NCBI GenBank assembly: GCA_950097015.1
Contig: CATNEN010000007.1
Location: forward strand, 8,681,001-8,745,000
Reading direction: 5' to 3'
Length of the DNA: 64,000 nt
Source of the DNA: Macrostomum hystrix
Taxonomy: Eukaryota; Platyhelminthes; Macrostomidae
Shown: positions 11,801 through 23,800 of the stretch, piece after piece
Position numbering within the stretch: the first letter of the stretch is position 1
How the letters are laid out: each line of letters opens with the position of its first letter
Position numbers and translations under genes: made by a program
The notes under the pieces: model-generated
Databases searched by the model: none
Seen by the model: the letters and a program-made list of their open reading frames with translations, nothing else
What the model was told of the DNA's origin: nothing

Positions 11801-14800
11801 TGTAGAGCTCGCCAACGAATCTGTGAAAACCCAATTAAAATAACCAATACGAGCGTCTTGACACTCTTCTTACTTGACTTAGCTGCAGGGTGGTCCATGG
11901 ACGCAGCGGGGAGGCGAGGATCGCCCATACCGCTAACCCCTGTAGTATATGACATTCAGCTGAGGTCAAGCTTCGAGCTAGATACGAGTACAAAATTCTT
12001 TCGAACTGCTTTGAAGAAATCAAATATGATCCTTCGTTTCATGTAATATCGTTGAGTAATTTGCTAAATCGAAGTACCTTAAACATGGTTATGTCACTCA
12101 GCCACTGTAGGCAAACTGTCAACTAACAATGCCCCACTCACATAGGGGAGGGTGGCAGAGCGGTGGTAAACACATTTGTCTCTCGCGCCAAGGTCTCTGG
12201 CTCGATTATTCGGGCCACATTCATTCGGGGCGCAGCCGTGGAGAGAAGGCCTGGGGGCTTTTTGTGCAATTTACGCCCTTGAGGGCCAACCTCCAAGGCA
12301 CAGTAAAAGTTTACACTGCATGACGATGAGAAAGTCAGGCAGATGCACACACCTGTGTGGGCGTATTATTATTATTATACTCACAGAATATTTCCGTAGT
12401 ACTGCATCCTTAATCTGATCGCTTGCTGGTCTCGCTGCTCAACCAGCGCCCTCTTTATGTCCTCTGAGTCTTCTCTCTCAATCTGCTCAAGCCACGGGGC
12501 AATCGCCTGCTGCAGTTGATCTGGCAGAGGAGTTGAAAGCAACTCGTTGCACTTTCTCAGCAGCAGCGACTTGAAGCTGACGAAGTGCCACTGACTGTCT
12601 TGCGACTGGTCTGGGATGTTTGCCCTCAGCTGCGCGAGTGAAACATTTTTGCCTTCATATATTAAACTGGCTTATGACGAATAATATGCCATTTACATAA
12701 AATAAATGATGACTTACACACGCCAATCGGCTGCTGACCTCGGCAAACAGTGCACCGAGTGACTTTTCCATAGTTGCCTGAAAAGCATAGTTGGGACAGC
12801 GTGTTGAAAACAAGCTTCCGACACAATTGAAAACTAACTTGCGCTCACCTTTTCAAACATGGCCTCCATGCATGCATACAGCCCGGCCACTGTCATTAAC
12901 TCGTAGAAGCTTTTCAGCTGCAGCAAGCTGGTCTCCATATTCTCAGCGTTTAGCGACGCAATAATCGGGCGAATTTTGGCCGCAACTTCAGCCAGTTCCC
13001 GAGCGTCAGGTGTCACTACAGGCCAGTCGGTGACATCTCCCTCTTCCTCAGTCTTGAAGCATTGCTGCGAAATAATATGGTGCTGGTCAATATTTCAGGT
13101 AATAGACGAAAATACAATCCGCAACATATCTCATTGAAATTTCTAACCAGTTCTGAAATAAAAGCTTTTTCTGTCGCTGCTTTTTCCACATTGGCTTGAA
13201 CAGTCTGTCGCTCATTAGCTCTGCCCGAGAGATTCTGGCTGTGCTGAGACCGCCGTGCCCTCAAATCATCCGCCGACAGCGGCTGCAGATGTCGAGAATT
13301 ATCGACGGTTCTCGGTCTGGCAATGAGATTGAAGAAGCTGATGCATGGTGGCAAGGTACTCACCTACTTTTTTAAAAACTACAAACAATCCTCCGAAACA
13401 CTTACCTTGACTTTACAATATTTGTAATAAGGAAGTCCTGATGGTCCTTGGCCTGGCCTCGCTCCTGGTTGCTGCCGATCACCATCTTGCGCACGTCCAT
13501 CTTCTGCGCCTTGCGCATGGTCGTAACCGCCGTCAGCAGCAGCTGCTGTTTCTTGGACCTATCTTCCTGTCTGGCCTTTGTTACAGAATAACAAATTAGC
13601 GACTAGAATGCCCACAACAAGCGAAAGGGATAGTTTCATTTAATATCCCTAGCAGTCAATCGCATCAATCGTATTGAGCATACGGGTCGTAAATTCGAGA
13701 CAAATGGATAAAAGAATCGCTCACTCTGCAACTATTTAGATTGAACATTTTTCGAATTTTTCCTTTTAAATCTACCTCGTAATTCGTGTCTCAAACTAAA
13801 GTCTCGGTTCTTACATCGCTTCTAAATGTCGGAGGATAGCAGCGTTGCAGCCGAACGACTCAATATACGTGTGATTATGCCAATAAAGTGCTTAATAATA
13901 ATACAATAATTGGAGGAGGACTGCAGGTTGGAATCAGGGCCGTACTCTCGCAAATCCAGGCTGACGGTTCGGAGTGCGTGATCGCCTATGCCTCGAAGTC
14001 GCTGAATCAAGCAAAATGCAATTATTGCACAACACGATTAGAGCTGCTGGCAGTTGTTCGTTTCCAAGTTTAAGTACTACCAGCTCGGCAAAGACTTCTG
14101 TCTTTGCACTGACTGGAGAAGCTGGCACCGTTCCAGAACAGGATTTTCCACTGGCCAGGGTGTGCTCACGCCAATGCGGATGCGATGTTCCGACTCAGAT
14201 CCTGTCTGTTCAACCGGGTCTAGCAACAGGATCAACAGAATTGAACTCGAAGGCATTCTAGCAACATATCTCAAGCGCAAACAGGACGAAGACCGTGACC
14301 ATCCATGCTGTCAGGAATGCCCTGATACTCACCAATCAGTCGCCGAATGCGGGAGAGATCGAAACAACGGCCTGGAGTCCGATGGCAAGAGGAATTCGGG
14401 CACGACGAGACGATTTGCTGCTACAAGAAGGGATGCTGGTCATACGCGACAAAAGCGAGACAGACGAACAGCTCATCGCTCTCCCACGAGGCTGTCTTTC
14501 AAGGACTCTGAAAAGTTTGCACCAGGGTGTCAGAGAAGGCCACATGGGTTTCGCGAAGACGAAGCCCAACGTGCTGCAGCGTTTCTAGCAGCGAGGCCAG
14601 GAGTTTATTATCTGAGGATGCGCTGTTCGTTGTCAAGCGAAATCAGGGAAGAAGAATCGCGCCCGTCTAAAACCCTCGCATTTGCCATGTCATTCCAATG
14701 CGTCATGTTTTCATTCCAAGCCGGAAACTCGTTTGTTCTCAGAACTCTGAATCCTGACTGTCCAAGACTCCTTTACCAAGTAGCCAGACGCCTACTCATT

Positions 14801-17800
14801 GCGCAATCAGAAAATGAAGACAGTGGCGAAAGTCCTGTTTGACAGATGGATTAGTCAGCATGGTTGTCCGAACAAGCTGCACAGTGACCAAGGATGAAAC
14901 TTCGAGTCGCAAATCGTTTGCCAGATTTGCCGGATGCTCGAGATCAGGAAGTGGAGAGCAATGGTCTGCGCCTTCACGAGGTGCTCTCTGAAGGGCCTCA
15001 CGGCCCTCGAAATGCAGGTCACCTAAGGGCCCTCACCGAGCCCCAGCACAGCATTGAAAATTCGCCGCCCTTTGGCCACCCATAATTCCCAGTCAGCCGG
15101 CTGTCTGAACCGTGAAGTGTCTGAATTGTCTGAACCGGTCCGCCGAGCCTCAACGGTGGGCAACCAGCAGAGCGAGGCGTCACCTCACCCAGTCTGAACG
15201 CGTGCGGCCCCTAAGCAGTCTGCACCTTCTGCAACTCTACGCGGAGGGCGTCAATGCCAAAATGCCCGAAATATGCAAGCTGATGTCGAACCTGCACGTC
15301 GACGTGACGTGTCTGCAGGAGACCCACACGCTGCCCGTGCCACGGCCGCCGCCGACCCGAACGAGCGACCGGCATGTAACCAAGCTTGTGCTGCTCGGCG
15401 ACAAAGAAAGCGATCGGTGACGCCAAGCGCGAATCCTGGAAAACCTTTGCTGGCGAGGTGGCAACGGACAGCAACAACTCCAAGATCTGGAGAGTTGTTC
15501 GCTCCCTGGACGGTAGAAGCAGCAACACGCAACGTGACGCGGCGCTCCGGGTCGGTCAGAAGATGCTGGTCCGGTCAAAGGACATAGCTGAGGCCTACGC
15601 CCGTGATTATGCCGCCGGCCGCCGCCTCCCGAAGGACCGCCGGACTCGCGAACTCCGCCGAAGAAACTTCCGTAGCCCGGCCCCTTCAGGCGGTCGCCGA
15701 CTGCCCAGAGAGCAGAAAGTTCGCAACCCCTTCACCGGCCGACAGCTGGACAGGACCATCCGCTCCCTCCCGCTTAGGAAGGCGGCTGGACCTGACGAAA
15801 TCTGCGCCGAGCATCTTCAGCATCTAGCTCCCTGCAGCTTGGCGGCGCCCACACCGTGCCTATTCTCAAGAAAGGCAAGCCGGCCGATGAGATTGGCTTC
15901 TACCGGCCGAGCGGCTGTACTGGTGGGCCGAGTCCCGACACCTGCTGCACGTCGCCCAGGGCGGTTTCCACAAGCAGCGCAGCACCGAGGACCCGATTGC
16001 CTGGCTTACCCAGCCAATCAGCGATAGCTACGAAGCGTCAGATGAACAGAAGAACAGTCGTCGTCCTTTTCGAATTTCTCAGGGCGTACGACACCGTCTA
16101 GAAGCAGGGCCTGATGCACAAACTACATGCCGCCGGGGGCATCCGCTGGCTGACCAGTTTCCTGGCTAACCGCCGAGCTGCAGTGAAAGTGCACGGCGCG
16201 TTGAGCAGCTGGCGGCTCTTCCGCAAGGGCCTGCCGCAGGGAGCGTGCTCGCCCCGCTCGTTGCCATTTTCATCAACGACCTCCCCGACCACCTACCTAC
16301 TGACTGCACGCCATTCCTCTACGCGGAAGACCATGCCGTCGCGGTACAAGGCATGACAGTGGAGGAGGCGAAGGCGCAGCGAGCTATTGACGAGGTCTCC
16401 GGTTAGGCGAAAGACAGCCGCCATCTGATTGGCTGAACGCGGGCGTTGTTCGTCAACCCTTACTTTAGCCCTTCGTGGCTCTGCGCCACCCACCAATTAG
16501 CTCTGCGTCTACCCGATTAGCGCGTACAACCCTACCCCTCCCTGCGTGCTGTTGACTTGCTTGTGCACCGCTTCCTCTGTCTGCGCCACTCCCTCAGGTA
16601 GCTGCCCTATTTTATAGCATCGACTGCCTGGGACAGGGCGCCACGCGTTCGCTTCTGCGTTTTTGATCGCGTCGCGCGAAAGAAATCAAATACACAAAAC
16701 TCGTCAGAGACTCAGAGTAGATACCTGCGTCATCCTACGTTCCAACCGGCAAGCCCGGTCCGTATTGTACGATCGTACTTATGAGTACTTCTTGGGCGTC
16801 CTAAAACCAAAAGTTCCCGGCTGAAGCAGCACCTTAACACCTGGTTCAGTGATTACCAGATGGGTACCGAAAACCTGTACCAGTAAACCAGGAATCCCAT
16901 ATCGACCCCCATCACTACTAATTTTGGCTCTTTGCGGTTGATTACCAATGGTAACTGGAAGCAGCGCACAACTTATAGCACAGAAACAGGTCACGTGATT
17001 CAAACTGCCCACCATCGAGAGATTTCTCTGCTCACCAGTAAATAACTAATAATAAAACGCTCACAGAGTCACTTCGCGGCCGCTCGTGCAATCGAATCTC
17101 CATCTCGCGACGCTCCCATTTCCGCTCCCGCATCTCCACGATGTCCTGCAGGCGGAAGCGAACCTTCGACTCAATATCCTTGCTTTTGATCAGCTTCTTG
17201 ATCCGATCAAAGTACTGATCGATTCGGCCTTTTTGGCTGTTCTCACTCTCCAGCTTCTTGCCGACTGTCTTCAGCAGCTCGCACAGGCACTCCAGCGACT
17301 CTGTGAACATGCTCTTGTTGCCGTGATCTGACTTCAGCTGCGACACAATGCATTGGTGAATGATGTTTGCCGTCAGGATGTCTTTCATGAACAACTCGCC
17401 GATGAATCTGAAAAGACGATTGCAAATCGGTTGACCCAGTATATTTACCTTCAGCCTTGTCTTTTGGATGTAGCTCGTAAGACATGTACCACTTGTCTGA
17501 AGTAAGTCAGGTGGACAGTGCCTGAGCAGCCACCACAAATGTGAATCCTAGTGAGTCCTAGTGGCTTGAGCAGACGAGCCCACAACTAGCGACTTGTTAT
17601 GTCGTGTTGGCTCGATTGTTTTTCTTTATTTATCAACACCAGCACATTCTCAGTGACTCACCTGATGTTGCCGTAATATTGATCGTTCATTTTCTTTACT
17701 TGCTCGTCCCTCTCCTCTTCCAGCACCTTCCGCTTCTTGTCGTCTTTCTCATTGTCGATCCTCTCTTGCCACTGTGCTGCCTTCTGCTCCATCTGGTCCT

Positions 17801-20800
17801 TCAGCGGAGTCTCGAACATATCCTGGCACTTCTTCAACAGCAGGGAGCGAAATCCAACGAACTGTTTGTTCTCAGCTTGCGGCTGGTCCGGAAAGTTCAC
17901 CTTGAGCTATAAAACAGAATTGGGTCAAAGAGATTATTTTCCCATCTAGCAGACGCAACTGAGAGTAAAAAAAATAATAAATAACTGATTAAAAGTCATG
18001 AAAAACTAAAAAAATACTTAAACACTCACAAAAGCAAGGCGCTTGCAGATCTCGGCAAACACAGACGAGTAAGACTTCTCACGGGTGGCCTGTAGAAATA
18101 ATTACGTGAGTTAAAAAAAACAATGCTGCCAGAATACTGAAGGCTGAGGCAGCGAAACAACAAAGTTCCTATGTTCTAATCAGAATTATTGTTTGTTCAG
18201 CATGGTAGAGCAAATCAGGGATAACGGTCATTATTTAAAAGTAATTGCTGCTTGAAATATTGTCCTACAAAACTCAAATTCAACTGTATTCCCTCAACGA
18301 GCTTTTTAAGAACAAAATTTCGCAAACCTTGTCAAAGATGATGTCAACGCAGGCATTGAGGCCGCCGATGCTGCCGATGTCGCAAGTCGTGGTCAGCTGG
18401 GAGAAGCAGGACTCGAAGTTCTGTGGCGCGATCTTGTTCAGGATGGAGCGAATGTTGGGTTCGATGTGCTCCTTCTTGGCCTGCTCCTGGTCGTCCGGCT
18501 TCTTCTGCTGCAGGAAGCCGGGCACGTAGGCGCTGTCCATCATGATATTCTTGGTTCTCCTTTCCAGGGCATCGTGCGGCATGACTGGCGTTTCAATAGC
18601 CCGCGCCGGCAGCTCCACGCTAGACTGTGACCGCGGCATCTTGCCAGAGGCCGCCAGAGCTGCCACAGTCGGCTGCTGCAGTGGTGCATCCCGATGGGGC
18701 GAGGCGTCGCGGCTTGTTCCGCGGCTGGCGCTGGACTCGCGAGAATTCTTTTGGCTGCCGAATCTGCAATAGCGGAGTCAGTGGCACGGAATTGAGGGAA
18801 TCAGAAAGCTTAAGCAGTAACGGTCTCTAAGGTTCACAATGCTAGATTTTGGCCCAACACCAAAATGACATTAAACCCGATAAACGATCAAGCGACAGTT
18901 TCCTTACTTTGGCGTGCCACGGCCCCCGTCTTCCTTGCCACCTGGTCTTGCTTTAGCAACGAAGGACGGCCGTTGCGGTCCCAGACGGGTCTGGGCTTGG
19001 CCTTGCTCCTGGCTGCTGCCGATCACCATCTTGCGCGTGTCCATCTTCTGCGCCTTTCGCGTGGTTGTAACCGCCGTCCACTCGCTGGTCGCAGTGGCCG
19101 GAACCGGCGGACCAGCCGGAGGTCGGCTGTAGCTGCCCTGCCGACCGCCCCGAGTCTGTTGCATGCCCGCCAGCTTCTGTTTCTTGGACTCCTCTTCCTG
19201 CCTGGCCTTCAGCTCAAGCTCCTCCTTTGTCATCGGCCGCTCGTGCAATCGAATCTCCATCTCGCAACGCTCCCATTTCCGCTCCCGCATCTCCACGATG
19301 TCCTGCAGGCGGAAGCGAACCTTCGACTCAATATCCTTGCTTTTGATCAGCTTCTTGATCCGATCAAAGTACTGATCGATTCGGCCTTTTTGGCTGTTCT
19401 CACTCTCCAGCTTCTTGCCGACTGTCTTCAGCAGCTCGCACAGGCACTCCAGCGACTCTGTGAACATGCTCTTGTTGCCGTGATCTGACTTCAGCTGCGA
19501 CACAATGCATTGGTGAATGATGTTTGCCGTCAGGATGTCTTTCATGAACAACTCGCCGATGAATCTGAAAAGACGATTGCAAATCGGTTGACCCAGTATA
19601 TTTACCTTCAGCCTTGTCTTTTGGATGTAGCTCGTAAGACATGTACCACTTGTCTGAAGTAAGTCAGGTGGACAGTGCCTGAGCAGCCACCACAAATGTG
19701 AATCCTAGTGAGTCCTAGTGGCTTGAGCAGACGAGCCCACAACTAGCGACTTGTTATGTCGTGTTGGCTCGATTGTTTTTCTTTATTTATCAACACCAGC
19801 ACATTCTCAGTGACTCACCTGATGTTGCCGTAATATTGATCGTTCATTTTCTTTACTTGCTCGTCCCTCTCCTCTTCCAGCACCTTCCGCTTCTTGTCGT
19901 CTTTCTCATTGTCGATCCTCTCTTGCCACTGTGCTGCCTTCTGCTCCATCTGGTCCTTCAGCGGAGTCTCGAACATATCCTGGCACTTCTTCAACAGCAG
20001 GGAGCGAAATCCAACGAACTGTTTGTTCTCAGCTTGCGGCTGGTCCGGAAAGTTCACCTTGAGCTATAAAACAGAATTGGGTCAAAGAGATTATTTTCCC
20101 ATCTAGCAGACGCAACTGAGAGTAAAAAAAATAATAAATAACTGATTAAAAGTCATGAAAAACTAAAAAAATACTTAAACACTCACAAAAGCAAGGCGCT
20201 TGCAGATCTCGGCAAACACAGACGAGTAAGACTTCTCACGGGTGGCCTGTAGAAATAATTACGTGAGTTAAAAAAAACAATGCTGCCAGAATACTGAAGG
20301 CTGAGGCAGCGAAACAACAAAGTTCCTATGTTCTAATCAGAATTATTGTTTGTTCAGCATGGTAGAGCAAATCAGGGATAACGGTCATTATTTAAAAGTA
20401 ATTGCTGCTTGAAATATTGTCCTACAAAACTCAAATTCAACTGTATTCCCTCAACGAGCTTTTTAAGAACAAAATTTCGCAAACCTTGTCAAAGATGATG
20501 TCAACGCAGGCATTGAGGCCGCCGATGCTGCCGATGTCGCAAGTCGTGGTCAGCTGGGAGAAGCAGGACTCGAAGTTCTGTGGCGCGATCTTGTTCAGGA
20601 TGGAGCGAATGTTGGGTTCGATGTGCTCCTTCTTGGCCTGCTCCTGGTCGTCCGGCTTCTTCTGCTGCAGGAAGCCGGGCACGTAGGCGCTGTCGCTCTT
20701 GTGCAGGTCCACCTTGTCCAGTTTCTCCTCAGTCTGCAGGATGGATGCCTCCTGCCTCGTGTCAGGGCAGACAATCACAAAGTGTTTCGTTTCTATTTGA

Positions 20801-23800
20801 CCTGACACCTCTGGACGTTGGGGCCTTTGCTGCTTCTGTTGCTGAGGCGACCGCGCCGAAGTTGGCAGGTTGACTGGCCGAGATGACGATTCATCTAAAA
20901 TATTATTAGAATCTGTGCGTGCGACAAGTGCAGCAGTAGCTGCTGGAGCAGCATCAGTGGCAGTGGAGGAACTCGCAGCAAGTACTGTGTTGTAGGAAGA
21001 AGTGGTGGTGGTCTGCGAAGCACCTGTTTTAGCCGAGCTTCTCATCTTTATCATGTTACTTTTATCTGAGACAGACGACGTTTCGGATGGCACTCGCCGG
21101 ACCACATACACTTCCTGCTTTGTTTCCGGGTTCACAATCACTAGCGACATCTCCGCAGGACCTTGGTCGTGTGACTGCTGAGTTTGCTGTTGGACTGGGA
21201 GGTGTGGCTCACTGCTGATAGCAGTGGGGGCTAAAAACGGCGCGGCGGGAACCGCTCCGCTGCTTGGGTGGAACTGAGCATTTGAGTGCGTTGGGCGCGA
21301 CTGCGGCCGCGTGCCACTGGAATAGTTGATGGGCACAAACTGCTGTGTGTAGGCCGGGCTGGGCTGATGCTGCCGCTGCATCATGGGCATTGGCTGGCCG
21401 TACTGGTGTGCTGGGCCAGGATAATTGGTCACGGGACCATACGTGGCCATCTGCGGCTGATGGGGTGGGAGTGAGGCTTTGTTTGGCCATGAAAGCAGTT
21501 GTTCCCAGATTTTTTAAAGACAGAGAGGCACTTCAAATTATTGGTGAAACTTGATTAATATTTAATTTTTATTTTCCAAGTATAATAAAATACTTCAAAT
21601 ACTTTGAAGTAGACGCTAGAATTCCCACAACAAGCGGAAAGGATCATTTGATTTTATAGCCCTTGCAGCCAATCGCATCGTATTGAGTATCCGGGTTGCA
21701 AATCCGAGACAAAAAGCCAAAAGAATAAAAATGCCACTTGCCTTGCCATTTTCTTAGATGGATAGCTTTTAAAATGATTCTATCTAGATTTTATAGAAAA
21801 CTAAGAACGTACCAAAATGCCTTTGACAAAATACTTTCACACTACTTCTGAGTAGCAAGAAGCCAGCTTTTATTACAGATACTCACATATGCCGACGGAG
21901 CAGCCTGTATGTGCATCATTGTCTGGTGCTGAAGCGGCTGCAGATGCTGGTACTGTTGATGGGCCTGATACTGAGAGTTGGGCGGGAACTGAACTGGCGC
22001 ATTCGTAGGCCAGCCAGGATGAGGCTGAGGGACTGTAACCGAATGCTGGAAGACACCCTGCTGTGCATAGACTAGCTGCGGCTGTCCAGTGACATAACCT
22101 TGTGGGTAGCCCTGTCAGTAGAGCAGGTTGACATAATTTTTCAAGTCTTCATTAGGCTTTAATGGACTATACAGGAAACAGGCACAGACGCCTAACTACA
22201 ACTGCAAACCAGTCTCAGCATTTCATGACCGCTTATTGCATAGCAACAACGCCAAGAATGCCACTTCTAGAATCAAAGTCAGGCAGCACCCAACCGCTGG
22301 GACTGGGAGCCTGGGGCTATACGCAGTGAAACTGAGTGAGAAAGCTTCGACGCACTTGCACACTTATGTCATTTGCTTGCCAGGAATCAGATTGAACCAG
22401 AGAATAAACTTGACAGACTTTTTGTTTTAAAACCGACATTTTTTACTTACCATAGATTTATTACGTCTGACCACAAACATATTTTCAGGATGAACAGATG
22501 ATTTCTGTTCAGGATCCTGGAAGAGAAAAAAGTTCTTGGACAACTTTTCCTGCCGGGCCTTCAGCTCAAGCTCCTCCTTCGTCATCGGCCGCTCTTGCAA
22601 TCGAATCTCCATCTCGCGACGCTCCCATTTCCGCTCCCGCATCTCCACGATGTCCTGCAGGCGGAAGCGAACCTTCGACTCAATTTCCTTGCTTTTGATC
22701 AGCTTCTTGATCCGATCAAAGTACTGATCGATTCGGCCTTTTTTGCTGTTCTCACTCTCCAGCTTCTTGCCGACTGTCTGCAGCAGCTCGCACAGGCACT
22801 CCAGCGACTCTGTGAACATGCTCTTGTTGCCGTGATCTGACTTCAGCTGCGACACAATGCACTGGTGAATGATGTTTGCCGTCAGGATGTCCTTCATGAA
22901 CAACTCGCCGATAAACCTGAATGGACAAATGCAAATCGTTTGTCGCAGTAAATTTCTATATTCACTGGGACAAATATGAATCCAATTTTGGTTGGCAAAT
23001 TGCTGGCTGTTTTTTAAGACCCATTCCTCTAGCCCAGTCGATGAGCACTTTTTTATAGAAGCCCTCATCCTGTTCTGTCGTGTTGGCTAGACCTTTTAAT
23101 TCATTTATTAAAACCAGTGCCTCACCTGATGTTGCCGTAATATTGTTCATTCGCTTTCTTCACCTGCTTGACCCTCTCCTCTTCCAGCACCTTCCGCTTC
23201 TTGTCGTCTTTCTCCTTGTCGATCCTCTCTTGCCACTGGGACGACATCTCCTCCATCTGGTCGGTCAGTGGAGTCTCGAACATTTCCTGGCACTTCATCA
23301 GCAGCAGGGAGCGGAATCCAACAAATTGTTTGTTCTCAGCTTGCGGCTGGTCTGGAAAGCTCACCTTGAGCTGTGAACCGCAATCGGTTGTCAGGGCTGG
23401 TTTCCGATTTTTACTGACAAAACAGAAACTGAAAGGATTTCAAAAATACTCAAAAGAGATCAAACTTACAAAGGCCAAGCGCTTGCAGATTTCGGCAAAC
23501 ACAGACGAGTATAAACTCTCATGGGTCGCCTGGAAAAAGTGCATAGATTAAAAAACTGGTGATAGGGAAAGAGCAAGGCTGATACAAGAGCTGCCAATGC
23601 AAAAACATCCGCAGCTTTCTACCTCACCTTTCTTACCTTCCCACAATGAGCTCTATAACAAGCTTACCTTCTCAAAGATGATGTCAACGCAGGCATTGAG
23701 GCCGCCGATGCTGCCGATGTCGCAAGTCGTGGTCAGCTGGGAGAAGCAGGACTCGAAGTTCTGTGGCGCGATCTTGTTCAGGATGGAGCGAATGTTGCGT

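Noticed and set aside
12136-12205. A functional tRNA gene
   Set aside because: Box A and B are tRNA-like, but the arms do not fold into a full cloverleaf and a SINE body follows.
17604-23376. Plus-strand frames over the eIF4G exons (for example 17604-17912, 18865-19488, 20580-20873)
   Set aside because: They mirror the conserved minus-strand exons and break at intron borders.
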